36,668 nt of DNA, from NCBI GenBank assembly GCA_035315065.1, contig DATFYM010000081.1, positions 1-36,668 on the forward strand, in the 5' to 3' direction. Each line of letters starts with the position of its first letter. The stretch's first letter is position 1. Positions 1 to 8,104 of this stretch are shown in pieces. The position numbers and the translations under genes are program-made. The notes under the pieces were generated by a model. The model saw only the letters and a program-made list of their open reading frames with translations. It did not search any database and was not told the DNA's origin. Source of the DNA: DATFYM01 sp035315065 (GTDB lineage: Bacteria; Acidobacteriota; Terriglobia; UBA7540).

Positions 1-1
1 C

Positions 2-3000
2 GCCTGCTCGTCGAACGTCGTCAACCCTTACACGTGTTCGGCGAATGCGGCGGTGTCGGCGGCGCCGGCTACTTATTCTTCCTTAAGCTTGACGGTGAGC
101 GATACCGCCAATGCGGCCGTGCCCTCAGGAAACTCCGCGCCATCGACCACGAGTTTGCTGGTTAATCCTCAACTCACCGTGTCGACCAATCTCTCGCCAA
201 CGCCGTGGCCTGACGCCGTCCAAACTCGACCTTACGGATTAACCAGCGGTTTTGGGTTGGGTTGCACGGGAGGCGCGGGGAGTTGCACCTCCATGATTTA
301 TACCGCGGCGGGCGGTCTGGGGGCCGTGGGAGGGTATACGTTCCCGACCACCAGTAACATCCCAACTCCCATCGCTTGCACCCTTGCAAGTCCCACGCTA
401 ACGTGTGCCACTACCCCGGGAAACCCCATCACCCAGGCGCCCGCCACTTACCATCCGACGGTCACGGCCGTTGACGTCGCCAACGCCGCCACGCCGGCGG
501 CCAACACCACCAGCGATCCGGCGAGCATACGTCCTAACACCGACACCTTGAACGTCCGTCCGGAAATAAGCTTCACGCCGCCCGGATCTGCGCCCGATGC
601 TGTGAACGGCAAGAGCTACGGTACAGACGGCAGCACCTTCGGCCTGACCGGATGCACGCCCGGCCCCGTTTGTGCGACCCTCAACTACGTCATCAACAAT
701 GGCTTGGGGAATTACATCGATCCTGGTACGTTGGCAACAGCCGGACCTGTAGCCTTTGCAACTTGCCACTTCGCGGTGCCGCATACGCCTGGCGTCCTGA
801 CAGACACCTACAAATGCAGTACGAGCAGTGTTTCGCAGGGTGCTGGAGGTTACGCGCTCACGATGTCCGCCTCTGACACCGGAAACGCGGCCGCCCCAGG
901 CGTTACCAAGAGTGATTCGGCCGCGGTCCCCCTGACTGTGCACTCGGCACTGAGCCTTGCCGTGACGAATCCGCCGGGCGTGACTACCACATTCCCGGAC
1001 GGAGTTGTTCACCGCGATTACGGCGTGACCACGGACACCTGCGCCCTCGGGCTCAATTCGTGCGTTCCAATCACCTACACCGCGTCTAACGGGCTGTCGG
1101 GTGTCGGGGTGACTTTCACCGCATCGGGAACCAGCAACATACCCGGCGCAAACTTCCCAACTGGGTTTGCCTGCCCGGCACTGGCGGTCAACCCCTTGAA
1201 GTGCTCTGCTTCCCCCATCGGCTCCGGGGTGACCCCTGGGAGTTTCACTCCAAGCGTGGGCGTCACCGACGCGGGCAATCTAAGTACCCCGACCAGCTCG
1301 CAGACCATAAACAACATCAGCCTCCTCGTCCACGCCGAGCTCACCTTGGGCGTGAATCTTTCCCTTCCTCTCCCCGACGGCGTTCCAGGGCGCGATTATG
1401 CCGTGACAACCGATACCTGCGCATCGTCAAGCCCCTGTGTTCCGCTGAAATACACTGCGACCACGGGGCTTGCCAACAGCTACACGATCACTCCCAGTGC
1501 TGGAACATTTCCGACAGGTTTCCACTTCCCCTGTACGGTTTCTACGGCCAGCGTGCCCAACGACACCCTGAGCTGCTCTGCCGCACCGATTAGCGCTGCG
1601 GCTGCCACGGGCCCGTACACACCCACCGTGGGAGCCACCGACACGGCCAATGCGACCACCCCTGCCGCGACGCCTGGCACGGATCCAGCGTCTCAGCGCA
1701 CGACGGACAGCCTTACCCTCGATCCCGAGATCGTGATCCAGAACGCATCTAATCTCCAGTTGCCTAACGGGCAACTGAATCAGCCCTACAGCGTGCTGTT
1801 TACTTGCCAAAACCCACTGGTTACGGGAACCTGCGGCGGAACCGGCAGCCCGGACAACGCGGCGGCCGTCTACACTTGGTCGGCCAGCAGCAATACCATT
1901 ACGGGCGTCGGTTCCTCTTTCCCTGTGGCCCCTCCAACCCCAACGCCGCCGCTTCAGCCGACCTATGCCGCAATCTTCTCCGGCACACCGACCGTTGCCG
2001 GTTCAGGTGAGAATGTCACCGTTGGCATCAGAGACAACGGGAATTCCACTACACCGTCTTGCGTGACGGCATCGACTTGCCCCACGAGTCCAACTTTCAG
2101 CGCCAACATTTTGACGTCCGATGCTTATGTGGGTGCAAACGGCAGCAACTCGGTGGATGTGTTCGGTACCTCGACCGGCGCGCCCGTGTTCGGGTCCACG
2201 ATTACCCCCGGGGGAGGGGCGACTCCAAACTATGCGGCCGCTTCCACCAATGGAACCGATATGTTTGTTGCGGACCCGGGTGCAAACCAAGTCTACATTA
2301 TTAATACCCCATCTGCGGTGATTACCAAGACAGTTACCCATTTGCTGGGGCTTTCCAACACTGCCGGCGACACTGCGGCTGTGGCGGTGGGCCCGCAAGC
2401 CATCCCCACATTGGGAACCAGTCCTGACGACGTGTATGCTTACGTCGCCAACGCTGGCACCGACGACGTGCAGATAGTGGACGCGAACCCAAGCAGCGTT
2501 AACTTTGGGACCACGACCGGGACCGGCGGTCCTATTACCTTTACCGGCGGTCCTTACGTGGGTACCGGCGCCAGCGACCTCAAGGTGGCGCCCACGTTCT
2601 TCGTAGGCGGCGTGCGAAAGACCCACGCGTACGTCGTGAGGCCGGGAGGCGATGAGGTTTGCGTGTTCGACGCGGAGCCTAGCAGTGGAACCTTTAAGAG
2701 TCAGATCACTCCCACCACCCATAACGCTGACAATTGCATTGCGCTGGCCTCAGCGTTCGGGGCTGCCAAATTCATTGATGTTTCCCCCGATGGCCTCTAT
2801 GCCTTTGTTACCGTGACAGACGGGACTACCCACGGTTATCTGAAGATCATCGATACGGACCCTAATAGCGGCACGTTTGAAACCCTGCTCCACACGTTCG
2901 ACCTCACCACTTTAGCGACGCCGTGCACGATACCCGCTGGAGTTCGGGTCTCGCCCGATGGCCAGACGATCTGGGTGGCATGCCATGAGACAGCCACTAA

Positions 3001-3547
3001 CTCCCAACTCGTGCCGTTCTCAACAGCTCTGGTGAACACGACGCAATTCAACGCTTTGACCGCCATCCCCACACCCAGCCCTACCACTGACTTTCCCATA
3101 GGCATGGCTTTCCGGCCCGACGGAGCGTTAGGACTGGCAACACTCTCCGGTACGAACTTCCTTCTCCCCTTCACCCCACCAACGACTGCGGGCACGGAGG
3201 TAGCCACTACGGGCGTCACAACACCCTTCGGCCTCGACCACATCCCGAACGCGGTGCTGCACATTACGACGACGGCGCTACCCGCGGCCACAAACAGTGT
3301 AGCCTATAAGTCTTCGATCGTGGCGGCTGGTCCCAACCGGTACTATACATTTACGGATATCACACCGGCATCACCCGGGCCGACTCTTGCTGCCCTCGGA
3401 CTTACCCTCAGCCCCGACGGAGAAGTTAGCGGCACTCCCCTCGCCGCGTTCTCCGGCACCACCAATAGCCTTGTCATACAGGTGACCGACCAATCGCAAC
3501 CTGTGAATAATGTGGTCGTACAGACAATCACCTTGCACGTCAATTAG
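2..3547 (+). CDS. Giant repeat-containing surface/secreted protein with Ig-like and YVTN propeller domains, 5' partial
   Basis: The frame is open to the left edge, so the N-terminus and any signal peptide are missing; the GTG at 53 is not a credible start. About the first 650 visible residues are imperfect repeats of roughly 120 residues with recurring DxANAxTP and TTDTCxxxxPC stretches, Ser/Thr/Pro-rich and with regularly spaced cysteines, resembling putative Ig-like (He_PIG/cadherin-like) domains. From about residue 690 to 1080 come propeller-type repeats such as DAYVGANGSNSVDVF, VYAYVANAGTDDVQIVD and SPDGLYAFVTV, typical of YVTN/lactonase-like blades. The last 80 residues form another He_PIG-like domain. 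It probably acts outside the cell in adhesion or matrix binding, but no substrate can be inferred. The domain types are seen; the role is inference. Confidence 0.85.
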   Translation, partial: ACSSNVVNPYTCSANAAVSAAPATYSSLSLTVSDTANAAVPSGNSAPSTTSLLVNPQLTVSTNLSPTPWPDAVQTRPYGLTSGFGLGCTGGAGSCTSMIYTAAGGLGAVGGYTFPTTSNIPTPIACTLASPTLTCATTPGNPITQAPATYHPTVTAVDVANAATPAANTTSDPASIRPNTDTLNVRPEISFTPPGSAPDAVNGKSYGTDGSTFGLTGCTPGPVCATLNYVINNGLGNYIDPGTLATAGPVAFATCHFAVPHTPGVLTDTYKCSTSSVSQGAGGYALTMSASDTGNAAAPGVTKSDSAAVPLTVHSALSLAVTNPPGVTTTFPDGVVHRDYGVTTDTCALGLNSCVPITYTASNGLSGVGVTFTASGTSNIPGANFPTGFACPALAVNPLKCSASPIGSGVTPGSFTPSVGVTDAGNLSTPTSSQTINNISLLVHAELTLGVNLSLPLPDGVPGRDYAVTTDTCASSSPCVPLKYTATTGLANSYTITPSAGTFPTGFHFPCTVSTASVPNDTLSCSAAPISAAAATGPYTPTVGATDTANATTPAATPGTDPASQRTTDSLTLDPEIVIQNASNLQLPNGQLNQPYSVLFTCQNPLVTGTCGGTGSPDNAAAVYTWSASSNTITGVGSSFPVAPPTPTPPLQPTYAAIFSGTPTVAGSGENVTVGIRDNGNSTTPSCVTASTCPTSPTFSANILTSDAYVGANGSNSVDVFGTSTGAPVFGSTITPGGGATPNYAAASTNGTDMFVADPGANQVYIINTPSAVITKTVTHLLGLSNTAGDTAAVAVGPQAIPTLGTSPDDVYAYVANAGTDDVQIVDANPSSVNFGTTTGTGGPITFTGGPYVGTGASDLKVAPTFFVGGVRKTHAYVVRPGGDEVCVFDAEPSSGTFKSQITPTTHNADNCIALASAFGAAKFIDVSPDGLYAFVTVTDGTTHGYLKIIDTDPNSGTFETLLHTFDLTTLATPCTIPAGVRVSPDGQTIWVACHETATNSQLVPFSTALVNTTQFNALTAIPTPSPTTDFPIGMAFRPDGALGLATLSGTNFLLPFTPPTTAGTEVATTGVTTPFGLDHIPNAVLHITTTALPAATNSVAYKSSIVAAGPNRYYTFTDITPASPGPTLAALGLTLSPDGEVSGTPLAAFSGTTNSLVIQVTDQSQPVNNVVVQTITLHVN

Positions 3548-3571
3548 GTTTGCCGCATTTGATCCCTCCAC

Positions 3572-3602
3572 CCGGCGTGCCAGCAAGTTGCTGGCACGCC
3601 GG
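3572..3602 (+). terminator. Strong hairpin terminator after the surface-protein gene
   Basis: Perfect 15-base inverted arms (CCGGCGTGCCAGCAA and its complement) separated by one base, so about 14 pairs with a three-base loop. It begins 24 bases after the stop codon and is followed by a pyrimidine-rich TTCTCTTCT stretch rather than a pure U-run. The position and stem strength support a Rho-independent terminator. Confidence 0.75.
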
Positions 3603-3705
3603 TTCTCTTCTCCACTTCTTGACCTCTTCGAACGTCACGGACTGTCCTTCCCATGCGGGCCGGCTTATACTGCCGCCTCTTTTTGCCGAATCCAGTGAGG
3701 ATGGC

Positions 3706-3853
3706 TTGCTCGAACGATTTTTCAAACCAAAAGAAAATCGCACCACGGCGCGGCGCGAACTGCTGGCGGGACTGATCTCGTTCATCACCATGGCCTACAT
3801 CATCGTGGTCAATCCGCGCATCCTTGCCGACGCAGGCATGCCGATCCAGGGTG
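3706..3853 (+). pseudogene. N-terminal fragment of an AzgA-type NCS2 purine permease
   Basis: The frame reads LLERFFKPKEN, then RRELLAGLISFITMAYIIVV and NPRILADAGMPIQG. This is the conserved start of AzgA-family adenine/guanine/hypoxanthine permeases: a cytosolic leader, then TM1 with the MAYI(I/V)xVNP signature. A TTG start at 3706 is preceded at good spacing by GTGAGGA, and a TATACT hexamer lies at 3666-3671. Similarity ends after about 48 residues of a family usually over 430 long. Beyond about 3853 the DNA encodes a transposase on the other strand. The gene is therefore decapitated and non-functional, although its start signals persist. Family assignment is from remembered conserved sequence. 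Confidence 0.75.
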
Positions 3854-4086
3854 TGCGGTCCGTTGTCGGAAATCACGCGGGGCGCGACTTGGGGGAACTG
3901 CTCCCGTGCCCGCTGCAAGATGATCTCGACCTCGGCCTCCGTCATCGATTCGCGCCGTTCCCAGTGCGCCAGGTAGCGGCTGTAACCGTCCAGCACGCTG
4001 CACAGATAGTAGAAGGTGCCGGACAGATTGAGGTACGAGATATCCACGTGCCAGTGCATTCGGGATACTAATGGGTACTCGCGGGT
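3852..4086 (-). pseudogene. Internal fragment of a DDE transposase (IS3-like rve domain)
   Basis: On the minus strand the frame reads REYPLVSRMHWHVDISYLN, continues through FYYLCSVLDGYSR, and ends at VISDNGP. These match the retroviral-integrase-type core of IS3-family transposases: WHxDIxYL carries the first catalytic Asp and SDNG the second. The third catalytic residue (Glu) and everything after it are missing, because the frame runs into permease DNA. Upstream an in-frame TGA at 4087-4089 cuts it off. No terminal inverted repeats could be identified. It is a dead remnant squeezed between the permease fragment and the tRNA gene. Confidence 0.75.
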
Positions 4087-4117
4087 TCACCTGATTAGGT
4101 GGAAATCTTTTAAAACA

Positions 4118-4194
4118 TGGTACGCCTGGCAGGATTCGAACCTGCGACCTTTTGCTCCGGAGGCAAACGCTCTATCCATCTGAGCTACAGGCGC
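4118..4194 (-). tRNA. tRNA-Arg (anticodon CCG)
   Basis: The 77-base cloverleaf is encoded on the minus strand. The acceptor arm is GCGCCTG paired with CAGGCGT. The anticodon stem TTTGC/GCAAA encloses the loop CTCCGGA, giving anticodon CCG, which reads CGG. The T arm contains GGTTCGAATCC, and the discriminator is A with an encoded CCA end. A good promoter lies just upstream. The 3' side abuts a transposase remnant, in keeping with tRNA genes as insertion hot spots, although no att duplication was found. Confidence 0.96.
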
Positions 4195-4203
4195 ACTGAT
4201 AAG

Positions 4204-4232
4204 AGTCTAGCTCCGGCCAAGGCTGAGGTCAA
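4204..4232 (-). promoter_or_regulatory. Sigma-70 type promoter for tRNA-Arg
   Basis: On the minus strand TTGACC (4232-4227) and TAGACT (4209-4204) are separated by exactly 17 bases. The expected start is only a few bases before the mature tRNA 5' end at 4194. Confidence 0.65.
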
Positions 4233-4317
4233 TGGTCAGTTCGAGTTGGTGATTGTGATTTAACACTTAACTTTTGACAATGGCCAGCACTTAACCACAC
4301 CCTTATTCCCTGACAAG

Positions 4318-4469
4318 AATTGACTCCGCCTGGCGGGACAGATTGACGATGGACGATTGGAAGAGACACTCATTGATGATTGTGGATGGCGGTTTGGGCC
4401 CCGTAGCTTGCCGGCGCTTCTCTTTCAATCGGCAATCGTCAATCGGTCCCGCCAGGCGGGATCAATTCT
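4318..4469. repeat. Inverted-repeat intergenic element of the GATTGAC heptamer family
   Basis: This fills much of the gap between tRNA-Arg and the GH3 gene. Two arms of about 48 bases are imperfect reverse complements. Each holds a CCCGCCTGGCGGG-like palindrome next to GATTGAC/GATTGGAAGAG units; the spacer is about 55 bases. The right arm carries the inverse, CAATCGGCAATCGTCAATC. The same units recur near 16.0, 22.4, 23.2, 26.2, 26.5 and 36.1-36.4 kb. No gene is visible in 4233-4520. Confidence 0.8.
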
Positions 4470-4520
4470 CTACTTGGAGATTCGGTGGCATCGTTGTAAA
4501 GAATTGAGCGTTACAGCACA

Positions 4521-6890
4521 CTAGGGCGTTACCTTCAGTATTCTTTGGAGGGGTACATCTGCCGACGATTTACCCACCATGATCTCAAAATCGCCCGGCA
4601 CCACCCGCCAGCGCATGTCGATATCGAGCAACTGGAGATCTTCCGGGGTAAGCCTTAGGGTTACGGGCTTCGTTTCACCAGGTTGAAGCGCCACTCGCTC
4701 AAACCCCCGGAGCTGCTTCACCGGGGTTGAAACGGGGGCGTACTTCTCGTGGATGTAGAGCTGCACCGTTTCCACGCCCGCGCGGTCACCCGTGTTTTTC
4801 ACGTCCAGCGTCACGCGCGCCTCGCCGCCCGGATGAATCTCCGCCGGCTCGATGCGCAGGTTACTGTACTCATAGTTGGTAAAACTGAGCCCATAACCAA
4901 AGGGGTAGAGCGGTGTCGCGGGCATATCGACGTACCCGTTGTGACCCGACCAGCCTCTGTTGAGCCAGTAAGCCTTCGAGGGTTTGTAGTTGTAATAGAC
5001 CGGCAGTTGGCCGGAGTGCCGGGGCACCGAGATGGCCAACCGTCCGGTGGGGTTGTAATTCCCAAAGAGCACGTCGGCTACTGCTTCGCCGCCCCGTTCG
5101 CCCGGTTCCCACGCCTCCACGAGGGCGGGCACCTGTTCCGACGTCCACCGCGTGGAAAGCGGCCGGCCGTTGATGAGCACCACCACGGTAGGAGTCCCGG
5201 TCTCGAAGACGGCCTGGATCAGGTCCTCCTGCACTCCCGACAGATCGAGGCTGGCCACGTCGTGTCCTTCACCATCGGTGGGCTGGCCGTGGCTGTCGGC
5301 CCCGTTCGTGATGTGTTGCCTCTCTCCCACCACCACAATAGCGACGTCGGCGCTCTTGGCGGCCTTCACGGCTTCGGCAAACCCGCTCTTGTCCGTGCCC
5401 GTAATTTCACAACCGCGTATCTGGGTGACTTTCGTTTGAGGTGACACCGCGGCCTCAATTCCCTCGATCACCGTCGTCACGTGCTGCAAGACCTTTTTCG
5501 GCGAATAGTCGCCCAGTTGGTTCATCACGTCATCCGCGTTGGGGCCGATCACCGCCACCGATTTCAGATCCTTCTTGAGCGGCAGCAGGTTGTTGTCATT
5601 TTTCAGCAACACGATCCCTTCGCGGCCGGCGCGCAGAGCCAGGTCTTGATTCGCTTGGGCGTGCACGATTTGGACGGCGTGGTCCACATCGACATAGGGA
5701 CTCTCGAAGAGGCCCAGGCGGAATTTCTGCTCCAGGACTCGGCGCAGAGCGCGATCCACCAGCGCCATGGGGACTCGACCCTCTTCCACGCTCTCGACCA
5801 AGGGCCCCATGTAGGCAGGCTCGTAGGTGATGTCCAAATCGACTCCGGCCCTCAAGCCCAGCAGTCCAGCTTCCTTTTGGGTGGAAACGATGTGCTCATA
5901 GAGCAAGGTCCCGAAGCCGCCGCCTTCGCTCTCGACGATTCCTTTGAAACCAATTTCCTGCCGCAATACATCGTTCATCCACTTCACCGAGGCGTGCGCC
6001 GGCACATCCTCGATTTCCGGGTAACCCGCCATCACCCCCAAACCGCCGGCTTTGGTGATGGCTCCGATCCAGGGCGGCATGAAGTTCTCGCGCAAGGAAC
6101 GGTCCGATACCTCAATCGCTCCCCGCTCCAGGCCGCTCGACGGTTCGCTTTGCGTGGGAAAATCCGTCAGCACCGCGATGACCTTGTCAGGGCCCGAGAT
6201 GTCGGAACCCTGCGTCGCCCGCACGATGGTCTCGCCGAGGCGCATATAAAGGTAGGGATCTTCGGTGTAGGCTTCCTCGTTTCGGCCCATGCGCGGATCG
6301 CGATTCACCTCCATCACCAAGGTGGAGAGCATGTGGATCCCTACCGCTCGCGCCTCCGCTGCTGCCGTGGCGTAGATCGCTTTGACCAGGTCCATGTCGA
6401 AGGAACTGCCCACCGCCAAGCCCTCCGGGAAAACCGTGGCGCCGGGGAACATGGCACCATGGGTCCCTTCTTCATCTTCCATAACCGGTATCTTCAGGCG
6501 CGTTTGGGTAAGCGCGATCTTTTGCAGTTCGTTGAAGTATTCCGCTTGCTGGCGTGCGCCTTCATGGAGAATCTCATTGGCGAGGGTGAAAAATCCGCAG
6601 GCCGGGCCGATTTCCTGGGTGTAGGTTCCGGCCGTGAATTTCCTGCATGCCTCCGTCTTCGAGGGGATGTCTCTTCCCAGTTCGCCAACATAAACGCAAG
6701 GCAAGTTGAGCTGCCCGACTTTTTCCTTGAGCGTCATCCGGCTGATTAAGTCATCGATTCGCTCCTCGACCGGCCGTTTCGGATCGAGGTAGATCGGCAC
6801 TTGGCCTCCGGCTTGCCCGAGCATTACCGAGATCGACGCCAGCGTCGTGCCGGCTGCCAGCACTAACCACGCAAGGGTTTTCTTTCCCAT
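4521..6890 (-). CDS. Secreted glycoside hydrolase family 3 protein with divergent active-site motifs
   Basis: The protein has 789 residues. The ATG at 6890 is chosen over an upstream in-frame TTG because GGAGG sits eight bases before it. A signal peptide (MGKKTLAWLVLAAG...) covers about residues 1-27. The GH3 N-terminal barrel is clear: PGATVFPEGLAV (149-160), NRDPRMGRNEEAYTEDPYLY (196-215), VMAGYPEI. The GH3 C-terminal domain follows (GREGIVLLKNDNNLLPL), then a fibronectin-III-like domain in the last 110 residues (PLYPFGYGLSFT onward). GH3 members usually act as beta-glucosidases or xylosidases. Here the Lys-His substrate motif (KHF) reads LTDF at 241-244, and the nucleophile Asp of the SD(W/Y) motif reads SE at 321-322. 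Substrate and even activity are therefore uncertain. Confidence 0.9.
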   Translation of the reverse strand: MGKKTLAWLVLAAGTTLASISVMLGQAGGQVPIYLDPKRPVEERIDDLISRMTLKEKVGQLNLPCVYVGELGRDIPSKTEACRKFTAGTYTQEIGPACGFFTLANEILHEGARQQAEYFNELQKIALTQTRLKIPVMEDEEGTHGAMFPGATVFPEGLAVGSSFDMDLVKAIYATAAAEARAVGIHMLSTLVMEVNRDPRMGRNEEAYTEDPYLYMRLGETIVRATQGSDISGPDKVIAVLTDFPTQSEPSSGLERGAIEVSDRSLRENFMPPWIGAITKAGGLGVMAGYPEIEDVPAHASVKWMNDVLRQEIGFKGIVESEGGGFGTLLYEHIVSTQKEAGLLGLRAGVDLDITYEPAYMGPLVESVEEGRVPMALVDRALRRVLEQKFRLGLFESPYVDVDHAVQIVHAQANQDLALRAGREGIVLLKNDNNLLPLKKDLKSVAVIGPNADDVMNQLGDYSPKKVLQHVTTVIEGIEAAVSPQTKVTQIRGCEITGTDKSGFAEAVKAAKSADVAIVVVGERQHITNGADSHGQPTDGEGHDVASLDLSGVQEDLIQAVFETGTPTVVVLINGRPLSTRWTSEQVPALVEAWEPGERGGEAVADVLFGNYNPTGRLAISVPRHSGQLPVYYNYKPSKAYWLNRGWSGHNGYVDMPATPLYPFGYGLSFTNYEYSNLRIEPAEIHPGGEARVTLDVKNTGDRAGVETVQLYIHEKYAPVSTPVKQLRGFERVALQPGETKPVTLRLTPEDLQLLDIDMRWRVVPGDFEIMVGKSSADVPLQRILKVTP

Positions 6891-6947
6891 CGTCGTTACC
6901 TCCAAGGGCCACGCAATTTAGCCCCGGTTCTAAAATGGCAAGCTTAC

Positions 6948-6962
6948 GGCCTTTCAAAGGCC
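6948..6962. promoter_or_regulatory. Operator-like palindrome between divergent genes
   Basis: GGCCTTTCAAAGGCC is a perfect palindrome with 7-base arms about 60 bases upstream of the GH3 start. On the minus strand it contains TTGAAA, usable as a -35 box for GH3, though no good -10 follows. It could be a repressor site, a small hairpin, or chance. Confidence 0.3.
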
Positions 6963-7125
6963 AGGCGCAACTGACGCAACCGACGTGCGCAGGCCAGGAG
7001 GGGTACCCCGGGAGGTTGCATTCGGCCGCCATCAGTTGTATGTTTACCACAACCACGGCGGCTTTGGGGCATGGACTGCTTGAGAAATGGGAGCAATTCG
7101 GGGTTAAATTCCTTCGAGGTAATCC

Positions 7126-7290
7126 ATGAGCGATTGGATGCGCAGAGTTTTGGAAAGCAAACGCGCCGCGCGCCAGAGGCTCCGGGCGCTTCCTTTTTCC
7201 GAAAAACTCAAGCTTCTGGAGAAGCTCGGCGAGCGGAGTCTTGAAATCGCGCGAAGCCCGCTCCGCGGGCGGCAGCATCGCAAGGTCTGA
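7126..7290 (+). CDS. Small basic hypothetical protein (54 aa)
   Basis: The ATG at 7126 is preceded by GAGG at seven-base spacing and opens a 54-codon frame ending in TGA at 7288-7290. The product is highly basic and helical: MSDWMRRVLESKRAARQ, then LPFSEKLKLLEKLGERSLE, then an Arg-rich tail. No domain is recognised with confidence; the regular FSEKLKLLEKL helix and the size would fit a small regulatory or antitoxin-like protein, which is only a guess. It ends ten bases before the left REP unit, so the REP/RAYT cassette may have displaced whatever followed. Confidence 0.5.
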   Translation: MSDWMRRVLESKRAARQRLRALPFSEKLKLLEKLGERSLEIARSPLRGRQHRKV

Positions 7291-7299
7291 CCCTCCCAC

Positions 7300-7391
7300 T
7301 TTGGAGTGCGGCGGCTTGCCGCCGCTTTCTAAGGCGGGAGCGAGATACAGATTCGGGATGAAAAAGCGGGAGCAAGCTCCCGCACTCCAAA
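7300..7391. repeat. Left composite REP/BIME unit
   Basis: Two hairpins form one unit. The first is GCGGCGGC-TT-GCCGCCGC; the second, after about 30 unique bases, is GCGGGAGC-AA-GCTCCCGC. Outer ends are a perfect 12-base inverted repeat, TTTGGAGTGCGG and CCGCACTCCAAA. The last base is the A of the RAYT start codon. A second unit of the same design follows the RAYT stop. Confidence 0.9.
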
Positions 7392-7975
7392 TGCGAGACT
7401 GGCCTCACAGCCCGGTGCATCGTTTCAGCCCTGGGGGAACCTATATGGTGACGGCGGGAACGTATCTCAAGAAGCCTCTATTCCGAGGGGCTGACCGGTT
7501 GGGCTACTTGTGCGAAATGCTTCTGGAACTTGCCGAGAAATACGCATGGCAACTCCAGGCTTGGGCTGCGTTTCCCAACCACTATCATTTCGTCGCACTG
7601 TCCCCGGCCCCGATGGCGACAGAGGGTGCAAGCTCCCACACTCCAAGTGGATCGCTCGCCCAATTCACCCGCCACCTTCACTCCGTCACCGCGATCGAAG
7701 TGAACCGCTGGGATCAGGCGCCGGGCCGTCAGGCTTGGTTTCAATATCGTGATACTGAACTGACCTACGCAAAATCGTATTTGGCGCGACTCAGCTACGT
7801 TCACAAGAACGCCGTTCATCACGGCTTGGTCCGCGAACCGTCTCTTTATCCGTGGTGCTCGGCGGGCTGGTTCCAGCGCCGGGCGCCCACGTCCTTTTAT
7901 CAGACGGTGATGGGAATGAAGGTCGACCGCGTTCAAGTGCCGGATGATTACGAGGTCGCCCCGTCCGACGTCTGA
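7391..7975 (+). CDS. REP-associated tyrosine transposase (RAYT, Y1_Tnp family)
   Basis: The product has 194 residues. The HUH motif is PNHYHF with His64 and His66, which bind the metal. The C-terminal helix SYVHKNAVHHGLV carries the likely catalytic Tyr136 and is followed by the family-typical YPWCS. The gene starts at the ATG on the last REP base; no ribosome-binding site is visible except GGGAG inside the REP hairpin, so translation may be limited by that hairpin. An in-frame ATG at 7358 would add REP-encoded residues. Compared with typical RAYTs there is an insertion at about residues 77-87, encoded by a degenerate half-REP. It would nick and rejoin single-stranded REP DNA. Function follows from the family and context. 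Confidence 0.88.
   Translation: MRDWPHSPVHRFSPGGTYMVTAGTYLKKPLFRGADRLGYLCEMLLELAEKYAWQLQAWAAFPNHYHFVALSPAPMATEGASSHTPSGSLAQFTRHLHSVTAIEVNRWDQAPGRQAWFQYRDTELTYAKSYLARLSYVHKNAVHHGLVREPSLYPWCSAGWFQRRAPTSFYQTVMGMKVDRVQVPDDYEVAPSDV
7622..7650 (+). repeat. Half-REP embedded in the RAYT coding sequence
   Basis: GGTGCAAGCTCCCACACTCC is a degenerate copy of the right half of the flanking REP units (GGGAGCAAGCTCCCGCACTCC, minus its first base, differs at a few positions). It remains in frame and encodes the peptide TEGASSHTPSG, just after the HUH motif and before the conserved FTRHLHSVTA segment. Confidence 0.75.
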
Positions 7976-8090
7976 TTTGGAGTGCGGCGGCTTGCCGCCG
8001 CTTTCGGTTTGCTCGACGACGTGGGGTGAATTTGAAAGCGCTCGTCGAGCTCGGGGAGGGGAAAAGCGGGAGCAAGCTCCCGCACTCCAT
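7976..8090. repeat. Right composite REP/BIME unit
   Basis: Same architecture as the left unit: TTTGGAGTGCGG, the GGCGGC/GCCGCC hairpin, a unique middle of about 55 bases containing its own GCTCGACGA...TCGTCGAGC hairpin, then AAGCGGGAGC/GCTCCCGC and CCGCACTCCA. It starts on the base after the RAYT stop codon and ends 14 bases before the next ORF. Confidence 0.9.
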
Positions 8091-8104
8091 AAGGGGAGAG
8101 ATGC

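Larger units (their letters stand above)
7300..8090 (+). mobile_element. REP-RAYT-REP cassette
   Basis: One RAYT coding sequence lies exactly between two same-orientation composite REP units: the left unit ends on the ATG and the right one starts directly after the TGA. RAYTs are known domesticated Y1 (HUH) transposases that recognise and mobilise the REP hairpins found beside their own genes. The zero-spacing arrangement suggests a unit that moved or was assembled as a whole. Flanks are the small ORF and a type III methylase remnant. Confidence 0.75.

Noticed and set aside
5481..6749. Plus-strand open frame of 422 codons
   Set aside because: Antisense to the GH3 gene and rich in His/Gln/Arg, with no recognisable domain.
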